A stretch of DNA of 64,000 bases from Calothrix sp. NIES-2098 (GTDB lineage Bacteria; Cyanobacteriota; Cyanobacteriia; Cyanobacteriales; Nostocaceae). The position numbers were made by a program, and so were the translations under genes. Every line of letters begins with the position of its first letter. The first letter of the stretch is position 1. Shown here in pieces: positions 17,545 to 26,204 of the stretch. The stretch is taken from contig AP018172.1 in assembly GCA_002368175.1 (NCBI GenBank), forward strand, positions 497,001 through 561,000. Direction: 5' to 3'. The notes under the pieces are model-generated. The model was given only the letters and a program-made list of their open reading frames with translations, was not told the origin of the DNA and ran no database searches.

Positions 17545-18921
17545 CTATAATCCCAGCCAAGAAAAGAAACTTTGCCACCAAGAAGGTGTGATATCGCCAA
17601 CAGTCAACTTCATCTTGCGACGAATATCTTGAATATTCCAGTTGGTGAGCTTGGCTAGAGTTTGTGCTTCTTGTTCAAAACGTCTAGGCAAGGATTGCTT
17701 ATATTCTCGCCCCGCAGAACAATTAAGGTCGCCAGAAAATGGATGTTGCAAAATGTAACGACCTTGAAAAGATTCGCGATTGGCAGTCTCTTGGAACATC
17801 GGATCTTCAGGAAATTTGTTGCGGGTATAACGGATATGCAAACGACTAATGAAGACACTACTATTAGATACAGGAGGACGACGGAAATTACTGGGTGCTG
17901 GAACACCATTAGTAGAATCACTATCCAGCCAAAATACACCTGCTTGCTTGAGTTCCTCTTGAGATAAGGGTTCAGCAGAACAAGGATCGCAACTACTCAT
18001 ATCCCAAGCATATTCTAAGAAAGTAACTTTCCGGTCTTCCTTATTATAGGAAGTTTGGAACATAGACTTATAGAATTCGCCAAATTCATCTTTGACAAAC
18101 AGCGGAATATTGGCATCAGAAGGAACTTTTACCGTCCGGTAGTTGGTAGTTTCTGCCTGTCCTTTTGGCGATAGGATATAAACAATCACATCCTGCTCGC
18201 TGGCAGCGTTGATCATGCCTAGGCGAATTGGCAACATGAACCTAGGCGATTTGTAGGAAATTTGTAACGGACGAAGTAATTGATAGCCAGAGTTCTCAAA
18301 TTTTTCTAGGTTGACTTTAGCAACAAAGAATTTCATCGAAGAACGGATATAAGGCTGAAGTAAATCTTTTGCTCCTTTAGGAATTTTGTAGCCATTGCGA
18401 TTCAGCCAGGTTTCCAATCCGCCAGATTCTTTAGCACTCAAAATTACGATATCGTACTCGCCAACATTGAAACGCGCTTCGACAGTTACACCTAAACGAT
18501 TACCAACTTTTTGGCTGTTCAACTCATCTCTGGCTGCGCCTCTAGCTGCTGATGCTGGCATATTACCTTCGTAAACCCGAGCGCAGGGATCGGAGTCGAA
18601 ATATTCTACTAGTCGCGGTGCGCTAAAAGCATCAAGACGCTCGATAATCTTAGGTTCAGCAACATGAACTTGCTCTTTTTGCAGTACTGTGGGTACGGGT
18701 ACAACGATCGCAAAATCTTTGACTTCGCCTTGAAAATCGTTAGCCATTGTCAAGACAGTGCGATCGCCATCCCGCGCAATAATGACCTGAGAAGCTTTGT
18801 TATACAGCTTGCTATCAGCTTTAGAAACGTAAAATCCACAGAATGCCCAGGCTGTAGGAGCAAAACATAGCACAGCTATTAATGCGATCGCTACAGATAG
18901 GAAAAATCTTAAAGGTTTCAT
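17545..18921 (-). CDS. DUF2330 family exported protein
   Basis: This 458-residue protein begins with a signal peptide (MKPLRFFLSVAIALIAVL..., cleavage likely after AWA at residue 26). The mature N-terminus reads FCGFYVS, typical of DUF2330. Further cysteines occur in SDPC, in SSCDPCSAEP (CxxC) and near the C-terminus, so disulphides or metal binding outside the cytoplasm are possible. It follows the RnfD-like gene after 34 bp on the same strand, with a shared terminator, which implies an operon. The function is unknown; an extracytoplasmic partner for the membrane protein is inferred from linkage only. Confidence 0.85.
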   Translation of the reverse strand: MKPLRFFLSVAIALIAVLCFAPTAWAFCGFYVSKADSKLYNKASQVIIARDGDRTVLTMANDFQGEVKDFAIVVPVPTVLQKEQVHVAEPKIIERLDAFSAPRLVEYFDSDPCARVYEGNMPASAARGAARDELNSQKVGNRLGVTVEARFNVGEYDIVILSAKESGGLETWLNRNGYKIPKGAKDLLQPYIRSSMKFFVAKVNLEKFENSGYQLLRPLQISYKSPRFMLPIRLGMINAASEQDVIVYILSPKGQAETTNYRTVKVPSDANIPLFVKDEFGEFYKSMFQTSYNKEDRKVTFLEYAWDMSSCDPCSAEPLSQEELKQAGVFWLDSDSTNGVPAPSNFRRPPVSNSSVFISRLHIRYTRNKFPEDPMFQETANRESFQGRYILQHPFSGDLNCSAGREYKQSLPRRFEQEAQTLAKLTNWNIQDIRRKMKLTVGDITPSWWQSFFSWLGL

Positions 18922-18955
18922 TTTATTTCTCGATTGTGTTCAGTATTTCCCAAAT

Positions 18956-19810
18956 TTAGGGACTAGGAATTAACGGCGGGGAACTGGATACTGGGGAATT
19001 ATCAGTATCACTAGTGTTCCCATCTTTACTAAACCAAGAATATTTTGGGGCTGACCAAAAAGCATCGAATAGAATGGTCAACGGTGCGAGGATAAACAGT
19101 GCCCAAAAAACTGCGCTGGAAATAAAGAAATAATTCCGCAGTATAAAAGTGAATATGGCAATGCAGACTGCCCAGACTATCCGCCCAATTCTGGCATTGG
19201 GAATTGACCGCGGATCTGTCACCATGAATAGGGCAAATAACAACAAAGAGCCACTCATCAAACGATGCCAATAAACATCCCAAGTCCATCCCAGCCACAC
19301 ATTACGAATCGCCTCTAGCAGTGCGTAGGAACCCAAGAAGGCAGCTGTAGTATCCCAGCGACCAATTCGCTGCACGATCGTGCCACCAGTCCCGACAAAC
19401 AATAGCCCATACCACCAATCCTCTCCCCACTGTCCTGGTGAAACCCAAGCATCAGAGGTGAGTAGTAAGGCAGTAATGATGCCAAAATTCGCTGGATTAA
19501 AGAAATGCTTATTACCGACTTGAAAGAGAAATTTGCTAGCGATCGCACTTACTGCTGCTAAAACCATTGTTGTCCAATGATCGGCCCGCAACAGTAAGCT
19601 GAGTCCCAATGAGGTAATTAGGGCACTACGAATATTGAGCTTTTGTTCTTGGCTAATTACTGATGACAAAATCCATTGCGTTAATAAACAGGTGGCGATC
19701 GTCACCCCTATCAACTCCGGTCGCAGCGTCCAGTCCCTTGTGCCAATTCCCAAAAATAGGAACAAGGAAAGAAAGAGAATTTGATAATCTCGGATATCAT
19801 TAAGTAACAT
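18956..19810 (-). CDS. RnfD/NqrB-family membrane protein
   Basis: This 284-residue polytopic membrane protein matches the RnfD/NqrB family: about nine hydrophobic segments, the block NKHFFNPANFGI, and the late block SGSLLLFALFMVTDPRSIP. In RnfD and NqrB a threonine in a Gly-Ser-Thr-like motif at this place binds FMN covalently; here the sequence is Gly187-Ser188-Leu189, so the anchor seems lost. No other rnf or nqr genes are nearby. The protein is the first gene of a pair with the DUF2330 gene. Electron transfer in the cytoplasmic or thylakoid membrane is possible but unproven. Confidence 0.8.
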   Translation of the reverse strand: MLLNDIRDYQILFLSLFLFLGIGTRDWTLRPELIGVTIATCLLTQWILSSVISQEQKLNIRSALITSLGLSLLLRADHWTTMVLAAVSAIASKFLFQVGNKHFFNPANFGIITALLLTSDAWVSPGQWGEDWWYGLLFVGTGGTIVQRIGRWDTTAAFLGSYALLEAIRNVWLGWTWDVYWHRLMSGSLLLFALFMVTDPRSIPNARIGRIVWAVCIAIFTFILRNYFFISSAVFWALFILAPLTILFDAFWSAPKYSWFSKDGNTSDTDNSPVSSSPPLIPSP

Positions 19811-20006
19811 TACCCGTCTACTCAGGGATTACTCGGAGTTTTTACATCAATTTAGACGGATAAATGCTGAAATACCTCGTTGTTACAGTTTTTGTTACAA
19901 ATAGAATCCTATTGCAAAAGGTTTGTAACAAATCAGACACTCAAATCGAGTTGTTGCTTCCTCTGTACAATGATCCATAGAGGAAGATACTGCTGGAGGA
20001 AAAAAT

Positions 20007-20684
20007 ATGAAACCTATACAGCAAGCATTCACTATCTTAGGAATAACGATGTTACTCGGTGTGATGTCTCCGAGCGTTCATGCTGAAGCCTCATCAAAAA
20101 CTAAGAAATCGGTAGATGTTCAACAGAACTATAACCAGGGTGTAGAAAAGCTAGCACAGGGTAACTTCAACGGAGCTATTGCAGACTTTAACGAAGTAGT
20201 AAGCTTAAACCCAGAATTTTATGAAGGTTTTTGTTTACGGGGTTTAGCAAAAACTCATTTGAAAGATTTTCAATCGGCGATCGCAGACTACAACCAAGCG
20301 CTACAAATTAATCCTCGGCATACAGATGCCTACAATGGTCGCGGTATCTCCTATGTAGAATTGGGAAACTTTCCTAAAGCTATTGCTGATTTTAACCAGT
20401 CAGTAAAAATAGATCCGCGATCGCCAGATGGATACTACAACTTAGGACTTGCCCATTTTAAAAATGGCCAGCATCAACAAGCAATCTCCAACTTTACTCA
20501 GGCGATTAAAATCGACTCTACCTTAGCTGATGCTTACGGTAACAGAGGATTGGCACTATATGCCTTAGGCGATCGCCAAAGTGCAGTCACAGACCTCCAG
20601 CAAGCTGCAACTTTATTTCAACAGCAAGGAAACACAATAGAGTATCAAAAAACACAAGCTTTTCTTCAACAAATTCAGCATTAA
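20007..20684 (+). CDS. Exported TPR-repeat protein
   Basis: This 225-residue protein has a signal peptide (to about residue 26, SVHA) and five tetratricopeptide repeats of 34 residues covering about 39-208; for example AIADFNEVVSLNPEF, AIADYNQALQINPRH and AIADFNQSVKIDPRS end successive repeats. The start is the ATG at 20007 with GGAGGA seven bases upstream. TPRs form a scaffold for protein-protein contacts; the partner is unknown. The GNAT gene begins one base after its stop codon. Confidence 0.88.
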   Translation: MKPIQQAFTILGITMLLGVMSPSVHAEASSKTKKSVDVQQNYNQGVEKLAQGNFNGAIADFNEVVSLNPEFYEGFCLRGLAKTHLKDFQSAIADYNQALQINPRHTDAYNGRGISYVELGNFPKAIADFNQSVKIDPRSPDGYYNLGLAHFKNGQHQQAISNFTQAIKIDSTLADAYGNRGLALYALGDRQSAVTDLQQAATLFQQQGNTIEYQKTQAFLQQIQH

Positions 20685-20685
20685 T

Positions 20686-21156
20686 ATGCTAATCCGCACC
20701 GCTACCCCATCTGACGTACCTCAAGTTTTACCGATGGTTGCTAAAATTTGTGCTTTGCATGAATCTTGGGATGCTGCCAAATATGGTTTTTTTTCCTATC
20801 CAGAACAGCGTTATGAAAAATGGTTGAGGCGGTTAGCCAATAACGATCGGAGCGTATTTTTGGTAACTGAAGATAGAGGTAACTTGGTAGCGTTTTTAAT
20901 AGCGACAGTTGAACGCGAAATTCCAATTTATCGGTTACAAGAATTTGCCTTTATTCACGATCTTTGGGTTGAGCCAGAATATCGCCAAAAAAGAATAGGA
21001 CAACAAATGGTGATGCACGCTATTGAACGCTTTGATAAAATCGGGGTCAAGCAAATTAGGCTAGATACCGCAGCTATTAACGAAGCGGCGCGGCGGTTGT
21101 TTGCATCTTGTGGTTTTCGCATCAGCACCATAGAAATGCTGATGGAATTGAACTAA
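20686..21156 (+). CDS. GNAT family N-acetyltransferase
   Basis: This 156-residue protein has the GNAT fold signatures: the acetyl-CoA loop VEPEYRQKRIGQQMV at about residues 92-106 and the C-terminal region RLDTAAINEAARRLFASCGFR. The acceptor substrate cannot be predicted. It is translationally close-coupled to the TPR gene (1-base gap), so both are probably expressed together. A strong hairpin follows. Confidence 0.88.
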   Translation: MLIRTATPSDVPQVLPMVAKICALHESWDAAKYGFFSYPEQRYEKWLRRLANNDRSVFLVTEDRGNLVAFLIATVEREIPIYRLQEFAFIHDLWVEPEYRQKRIGQQMVMHAIERFDKIGVKQIRLDTAAINEAARRLFASCGFRISTIEMLMELN

Positions 21157-21189
21157 TAGTCAAAAGTCAAGAGTCAAATGACAAAGCGC

Positions 21190-21225
21190 AAAGTCTGAGC
21201 GGAGGTTTCCTCCGATCAGAACTTT
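21190..21225. terminator. Extended hairpin between the GNAT gene and ndhN
   Basis: A composite stem (aaagt-ctga-cggagg with complements, two internal mismatches) closes a TTT loop between convergent genes and can end transcripts from both sides. It is embedded in short tandem repeats of the caaatgac/tgaccaatgac type (21156-21262). Confidence 0.75.
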
Positions 21226-21256
21226 GTAAGAATGACCAATGACTAATGACCAATCA

Positions 21257-21733
21257 CTAACTAGCTAAAAGTGTTTTTTCTAGAGGAGTCCAACGGAAGG
21301 CGCGATCGCCACCCCTCTCGATCACTACTTTTACTTTTGGTTCCAAGCGGGGTAAAGCCGCCAAGAAATCCAGTTCCTGATTGGAAAGAATATGCCCCTC
21401 AATAATCCACAACACCAGTCCTTTGGACTTTGGCGGTAAATGTTCTAGGTGAGAACTAATTAGAGGTGGCAAATAGTATACATAACCTACTGCCGCACCA
21501 CTACCAGTACTCTTTTTACCCAAATGAGGCGGTCTAACTCCATGAACTCCTGTGAGATAGGCAGCCAAATCTCCTAACCCCTTAGCAGTAATGTGGAGAG
21601 TTTCGTAGCCAGTTGCACGTAGTCGGCGTTGATACCGACCTTCATAACCACCCTCTGGAGGTATATAAACACCCAGAGAGCCAACTTTTTCTAGTTCGCG
21701 AATAAAAGCGTTGCCAGTGGTAAGTAGTGCCAT
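21257..21733 (-). CDS. ndhN: NAD(P)H-quinone oxidoreductase subunit N
   Basis: This 158-residue protein matches NdhN along its whole length (LEKVGSLGVYIPPEGGYEG at residues 16-34, then GYETLHITAKGLGDL and LVLWIIEGHILSNQEL). NdhN is a peripheral, oxygenic-phototroph-specific subunit of thylakoid NDH-1, which accepts electrons from ferredoxin for cyclic flow, respiration and CO2 uptake. It is transcribed alone here and divergently from the ribosomal protein run. Confidence 0.95.
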   Translation of the reverse strand: MALLTTGNAFIRELEKVGSLGVYIPPEGGYEGRYQRRLRATGYETLHITAKGLGDLAAYLTGVHGVRPPHLGKKSTGSGAAVGYVYYLPPLISSHLEHLPPKSKGLVLWIIEGHILSNQELDFLAALPRLEPKVKVVIERGGDRAFRWTPLEKTLLAS

Positions 21734-22317
21734 AGATATTCGTTCTATCTCACTTAGATATCTCTATTATTTACTGCGAACCCTAAATTCGGTTCAACAA
21801 TTAATTTATGATCTAGATTAGGTTTACTTGCTGTCAATCACTCGATACCGCTTCAATGTAAGTTTGATACATCGGAGTTTGTCTAATAGCTATTAACTAA
21901 TACCAATAGCAAAAATCTCAGCCAATAAATTTATAGACAAATATAAATAAATCATTTATATTGTTAGATTGTGACCAAATACGCAAATTAGGTTGCCCTC
22001 TTATTGGCATTCTGAGCTAGTGTGAGCATCAAGAGTAAATGACTTGATTCCAAAATTTGGAGAAAGCTAGCCCAGAGCGATCGGAGACTGGTAGACTAAA
22101 AAAGCTTTCGGGTCAGACAAAAACTTATGGCTGGAACATCAAAGCCAACCCTAAGTTCCAGGCTACATTCACTCCTGTAGTCCTGAAAAAGTAGGCAAAA
22201 CCTTGAACAATAGTTTAAGGTATTTTAGTCGGAGTAGAAACTGAGCAGTAATGTTGGTTTGATAGCATTACATCAGTCTTAGTTAAAGGATACTGGGTGG
22301 CAAAAGCTGCTTAAGTC
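21734..22317. other. Long leader or promoter region upstream of rplC
   Basis: This non-coding stretch lies between divergent ndhN and rplC. It holds small hairpins, for example ctggaac/gttccag at 22131-22161 and ctac/gtag at 22163-22180, and AT-rich sequence around 21900-21980. A structured transcript leader is possible. No tRNA or named riboswitch is recognised. Confidence 0.4.
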
Positions 22318-22600
22318 CCACTACAACACGGCTGTCGCCCGCCACTTGCTACAACGCGGGAAATCTGACGGACATTTGCTTCAAGTCGGCAAAGCCGCCC
22401 AACGCAGTGTCCTCCGCAACGCAGTGGCTGCTCAAGTTGGGAAAGCCTCTCAGGGCGCTGCCTCCAGAAAGTGCCTAAGCAATTGCTTGGATGAAAGCAT
22501 TGCTGCACAAAGCGCAAAGCTCAATAGCCTTGCCTTGATTCCAGAAGTTAACCCTTCCTCAAAGGAAGGTGCTTATGGCTGTTCTGCTGAATAAGCGAGT
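22318..22600. repeat. GC-rich dispersed repeat cluster
   Basis: This stretch contains chained GC-rich units such as cttcaagtcggcaaagccg, cccaacgcagtg and caagttgggaaagcc. Variants of the same units occur at 27047-27117 and 38130-38219 in this window. An open frame across it is a by-product of the repeat and shows no protein family. Confidence 0.7.
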
Positions 22601-22757
22601 GAAAGTAAACAGATTCACCAAACAGTAAGGACATAGTTTTTTGTGTCTCAGGTAAATTGGAGTGCCAACTTGACTCCAAGTTTCCCAACGTGCAAAAAGC
22701 TTGTCTTTTAGAATCTGATGCCAAGGTTAGCAAGTAGATTAAGGAGAACCAGTTACT

Positions 22758-23393
22758 GTGTCTGTAGGTATTCTCGGCACCAAGCTGGGCATGACCCAAA
22801 TATTTGACGATGCAGGAGTAGCAATTCCTGTCACCGTTGTGCAAGCGGGCCCATGCACTGTTACCCAAGTTAAAACGAAACAGACCGACGGTTACGCTGC
22901 GATTCAAGTTGGTTTTGGCGAAGTCAAACCCAAGGCGCTAAACAAACCCCTCTTAGGTCACTTAGCCAAATCATCTGCTCCAGCTTTACGTCATCTGAAC
23001 GAGTATCGCACAGATACTGCTAGCGATTATGCTTTAGGTCAAGAAATTAAAGCAGATATTTTTAGTGCAGGTCAAATTGTAGATGTAATCGGTACAAGTA
23101 TCGGTCGCGGCTTTGCAGGCAACCAAAAGCGCAACAACTTTGGTCGCGGGCCTATGTCACATGGTTCCAAAAACCATAGAGCACCAGGTTCCATAGGTGC
23201 TGGTACAACCCCAGGTCGTGTTTATCCAGGTAAAAGGATGGCAGGGCGTTTAGGTGGTAGCCGCGTCACAATCCGCAAGTTGACTGTAGTACGAGTCGAT
23301 GCAGAGCGCAATTTACTACTGATTAAGGGAGCTATTCCCGGTAAACCAGGTGCGCTGGTAAATATCGTACCCGCCAAGCAAGTTGGTAAGTAG
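22758..23393 (+). CDS. rplC: 50S ribosomal protein L3
   Basis: This 211-residue L3 starts at a GTG (SVGILGTKLGMTQIF) with AAGGAG upstream. The signature GRGPMSHGSKNHRAPGSIG, from the loop that reaches the peptidyl transferase centre, is present. It opens the long ribosomal protein run; rpsJ, which precedes L3 in the E. coli S10 operon, is absent here. Confidence 0.97.
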   Translation: MSVGILGTKLGMTQIFDDAGVAIPVTVVQAGPCTVTQVKTKQTDGYAAIQVGFGEVKPKALNKPLLGHLAKSSAPALRHLNEYRTDTASDYALGQEIKADIFSAGQIVDVIGTSIGRGFAGNQKRNNFGRGPMSHGSKNHRAPGSIGAGTTPGRVYPGKRMAGRLGGSRVTIRKLTVVRVDAERNLLLIKGAIPGKPGALVNIVPAKQVGK

Positions 23394-23395
23394 TC

Positions 23396-23487
23396 AAGAG
23401 TCATTAGTTGTTAGTCATTAGTCATTAGTCATTGGCTAAGGACAAGTGACAAAGGACAAATGACAAAGGACAAATGACAGAGGACAA
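23396..23487. repeat. Short tandem repeats in the rplC-rplD spacer
   Basis: Runs of tagtcatt followed by gacaaatgacaaagga-type units fill the spacer. The last copy contains AGAGGA, the only Shine-Dalgarno-like sequence before rplD. Confidence 0.75.
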
Positions 23488-23496
23488 GTGACAAAG

Positions 23497-24129
23497 ATGG
23501 TTCAGAGTATAGTTAAAAATTGGCAAGGAGAACAAGTCGGAGAGACTTCGTTTGAGTTGCGAGTTGCCAAAGAAGAAACAGCAGGTCATATTGTGCATAG
23601 AGCGTTGGTTAGACAACAGACCAATGCTCGCCAAGGAACTGCTAGTACAAAAACTCGCTCCGAAGTCAGAGGCGGCGGCCGCAAACCCTGGCGGCAAAAA
23701 GGTACAGGTCGTGCTCGTGCAGGGTCAATTCGTTCGCCCCTGTGGCGTGGTGGTGGTGTAATCTTTGGGCCAAAACCCAGAGATTACGATCTCAAGATGA
23801 ACCGCAAAGAGCGACGCTTGGCATTGCGAACAGCTTTGGTCAGCCGTATTGACGATTTGGTTGTAGTAGAAGAATTTAGCGAGCAGTTATCCCGCCCTAA
23901 AACTAAAGAATTAGTAGCAGCATTAGCGCGTTGGGGAGCTGCACCAGAAGATAAAACACTGTTAATTTTGTCTGAGATTGCGGAGAACGTTCATTTGTCA
24001 GCCCGCAATGTAGAAAATTTAAAAGTAATTGCCGCAAATCAATTAAATGTTTTCGATTTGCTGCACGCTGACAAGATCGTAGTTACAGCATCAGCCATAG
24101 CAAAAATTCAGGAGGTCTACAGTGCCTAA
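23497..24129 (+). CDS. rplD: 50S ribosomal protein L4
   Basis: This L4 has 210 residues from the ATG at 23497 (MVQSIVKNWQGEQVG). A GTG nine bases upstream lies in repeat sequence and is a less likely start. The Arg/Gly-rich extended loop (GGGRKPWRQKGTGRARAGS), which lines the exit tunnel, is conserved. Its last eight bases overlap the start of rplW. Confidence 0.96.
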   Translation: MVQSIVKNWQGEQVGETSFELRVAKEETAGHIVHRALVRQQTNARQGTASTKTRSEVRGGGRKPWRQKGTGRARAGSIRSPLWRGGGVIFGPKPRDYDLKMNRKERRLALRTALVSRIDDLVVVEEFSEQLSRPKTKELVAALARWGAAPEDKTLLILSEIAENVHLSARNVENLKVIAANQLNVFDLLHADKIVVTASAIAKIQEVYSA

Positions 24130-24436
24130 CTTCGACCCCCGTAACCTAGCTGACTTAATACGTCGCCCAATTGTGACTGAAAAGGCGACCATCCTGATGG
24201 AGTTAAACAAATACACTTTTGAAGTCACTCCTAAGGCTACCAAACCCGAAATTAAAGCTGCGATCGAAGACTTATTTCAGGTAAAGGTCGTTAAAGTCAA
24301 TACTTCAATACCACCCCGGAAAAAACGGCGCGTGGGCAAATTTATTGGTTACAAGCCCCAATATAAAAAAGCGATTGTTACTATCGCACCTGGGGATGTA
24401 GAGAAGGTTAGACAAGTTCTATTCCCAGAGGTGTAA
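24122..24436 (+). CDS. rplW: 50S ribosomal protein L23
   Basis: This 104-residue L23 begins at a GTG that overlaps the end of rplD by eight bases; a strong AGGAGGT lies five bases before it, inside rplD, so translation is coupled. RRPIVTEKAT and the late basic loop PPRKKRRVGKFIG are typical. L23 sits at the tunnel exit and docks trigger factor and SRP. Confidence 0.96.
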   Translation: MPNFDPRNLADLIRRPIVTEKATILMELNKYTFEVTPKATKPEIKAAIEDLFQVKVVKVNTSIPPRKKRRVGKFIGYKPQYKKAIVTIAPGDVEKVRQVLFPEV

Positions 24437-24441
24437 AAAAC

Positions 24442-25305
24442 ATGGGTACTCGTTCTTATCGCCCCTATACCCCTAGTACTCGCCAAGTTACAATCTCTGA
24501 CTTTGCGGAAATCACTAAAACTGAGCCAGAAAAATCCTTAACCAAGTACGTACATCGTGCTAAAGGACGGAACAATCAAGGCCGGATTACCAGCCGTCGC
24601 CGGGGTGGCGGACATAAGCAGCTTTACCGCATCATCGACTTTAAAAGAGACAAGCGGAACATTCCAGCTACAATCACAGCCATTGAGTACGATCCCAATC
24701 GGAATGCGCGGATTGCTCTGGTGTTGTATGAAGATGGCGAGAAACGCTACATTCTCCATCCCAATGGGTTAAAAGTTGGCACCAAAATCATTGCGGGGCC
24801 AGAAGCTCCTATCGAAGATGGTAATGCCTTACCTCTAGCAAATATTCCTTTAGGTACTAGCGTTCATAATGTAGAAATGACTCCTGGTAAAGGTGGTCAA
24901 ATCGTGCGTTCTGCTGGTGCTACCGCGCAAGTTGTTGCCAAAGAAGGTAATTACGTTACTCTGAAGCTACCTTCAGGTGAAGTTCGTTTAATTCGTCGCG
25001 AATGTTACGCCACGATTGGACAAGTAGGCAACACCGACGCCAGAAACTTAAGTGCAGGTAAAGCAGGACGAAATCGCTGGAAAGGACGCCGTCCCAAAGT
25101 TAGAGGTAGCGTCATGAACCCTGTGGATCATCCCCACGGTGGTGGTGAAGGTAGAGCGCCAATTGGGAGATCTGGGCCTGTTACTCCTTGGGGTAAACCA
25201 ACTTTGGGTGCAAAGACACGCAAACCCAAGAAAGCTAGCAGTAAATTCATTGTGCGCCGTCGTCGTAAATCTTCTAAACGCGGTCGCGGTGGTCGTGAGT
25301 CCTAA
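24442..25305 (+). CDS. rplB: 50S ribosomal protein L2
   Basis: This 287-residue L2 contains the C-terminal signature around VMNPVDHPHGGGEG, with the histidine near the peptidyl transferase centre. A GAGGTG ribosome-binding site lies inside the end of rplW, five bases of which separate the stop from this ATG. The C-terminus is strongly basic, as usual. Confidence 0.97.
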   Translation: MGTRSYRPYTPSTRQVTISDFAEITKTEPEKSLTKYVHRAKGRNNQGRITSRRRGGGHKQLYRIIDFKRDKRNIPATITAIEYDPNRNARIALVLYEDGEKRYILHPNGLKVGTKIIAGPEAPIEDGNALPLANIPLGTSVHNVEMTPGKGGQIVRSAGATAQVVAKEGNYVTLKLPSGEVRLIRRECYATIGQVGNTDARNLSAGKAGRNRWKGRRPKVRGSVMNPVDHPHGGGEGRAPIGRSGPVTPWGKPTLGAKTRKPKKASSKFIVRRRRKSSKRGRGGRES

Positions 25306-25433
25306 GAAAGTATGAAGTATGAAGTATGAAGGATGAAGTATGAAGTAATTCAGTAATATTTACCTCTTAGCCTTCGTCCTTAGCTCTTTATTCTTCATTT
25401 TTAACTTTTACCCTTTAACCTTCATCCTTTACT
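25306..25433. repeat. Heptameric repeats (gtatgaa) between rplB and rpsS
   Basis: About five copies of gtatgaa/ggatgaa follow rplB, and related units in the opposite sense (ttcatcctt, ttcattttt) precede rpsS. The spacer is fully repeat-derived and leaves rpsS without a recognisable Shine-Dalgarno sequence. Confidence 0.75.
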
Positions 25434-25712
25434 ATGGGTCGTTCTCTAAAAAAAGGTCCTTTCGTTGCCGATCACTTACTCAGCAAAATTGAAAAGCTGA
25501 ACGATAAAAACGAAAAGCAAGTGATCAAAACTTGGTCGAGAGCATCGACAATTTTACCCCTGATGGTCGGTCATACTATAGCTGTTCACAACGGAAGACA
25601 ACATGTTCCCGTTTTTATCAGCGATCAGATGGTAGGACATAAGTTGGGAGAATTTGCCCCAACACGTACCTACAGAGGTCATGGGAAAAGTGACAAAAAA
25701 TCAGGTAGGTAG
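25434..25712 (+). CDS. rpsS: 30S ribosomal protein S19
   Basis: This 92-residue S19 begins MGRSLKKGPFVADHLL and carries the family block ISDQMVGHKLGEFAPTRTY. S19 binds 16S rRNA with S13 in the head of the small subunit. No ribosome-binding site is seen because repeats occupy the spacer. Confidence 0.97.
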   Translation: MGRSLKKGPFVADHLLSKIEKLNDKNEKQVIKTWSRASTILPLMVGHTIAVHNGRQHVPVFISDQMVGHKLGEFAPTRTYRGHGKSDKKSGR

Positions 25713-25780
25713 TCATGAGTTAAAAGTCATTAGTCATTAGCTAAAGACAAATGACCAGTGACCAATGACAAATGACCAAA
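25713..25780. repeat. Short tandem repeats between rpsS and rplV
   Basis: Units of tagtcatt, caaatgac and gaccaatgac fill the spacer; they create a spurious upstream ATG in frame with rplV. Confidence 0.7.
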
Positions 25781-25792
25781 ACGGAGAAAATT

Positions 25793-26152
25793 ATGGCTAC
25801 TGATACTACTGAAGTCAAAGCGATCGCTCGTTTTATCCGCATCTCTCCCTATAAAGTACGTCGCGTACTCGATCAAATTCGAGGCAGATCGTACCGAGAA
25901 GCGCTGATAATCTTAGAATTTATGCCCTATCGCGCCTGCGAACCAGTTTTGAAGGTTCTCAGAAGTGCTGCTGCTAATGCCGAGCATAATGCTGGTTTAG
26001 ACCGTGCGCAACTAGTGATAACCCAGGCATACGCCGATCAAGGCCCAGTACTCAAACGATTTCAACCTAGAGCGCAAGGTCGAGCTTACCAAATTCGCAA
26101 GCCAACGTGTCATATTACCGTAGCTGTAGCTGCTGGCGATGCTGCTGAATAA
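25793..26152 (+). CDS. rplV: 50S ribosomal protein L22
   Basis: This L22 has 119 residues from the ATG at 25793 (MATDTTEVKAIARFIR), which has GGAG seven bases upstream; the in-frame ATG at 25772 lies in the repeat and is unlikely. The tunnel-lining C-terminal hairpin (LKRFQPRAQGRAYQIRKPTC) is conserved. Confidence 0.95.
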   Translation: MATDTTEVKAIARFIRISPYKVRRVLDQIRGRSYREALIILEFMPYRACEPVLKVLRSAAANAEHNAGLDRAQLVITQAYADQGPVLKRFQPRAQGRAYQIRKPTCHITVAVAAGDAAE

Positions 26153-26204
26153 ATATTAGACACGAAAAAATTGCGTAAAGTAAGAAATTTTAGAGGAAGC
26201 ATTT

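Noticed and set aside
22346..22594. 82-codon open frame upstream of rplC
   Set aside because: It coincides with the GC-rich dispersed repeat cluster, has no ribosome-binding site and matches no family; the frame is a by-product of the repeat.
25306..25433. Regular repeats that might be read as a CRISPR array
   Set aside because: The units are 7-10 bp, degenerate and have no unique spacers of constant length; no cas genes are in the window.
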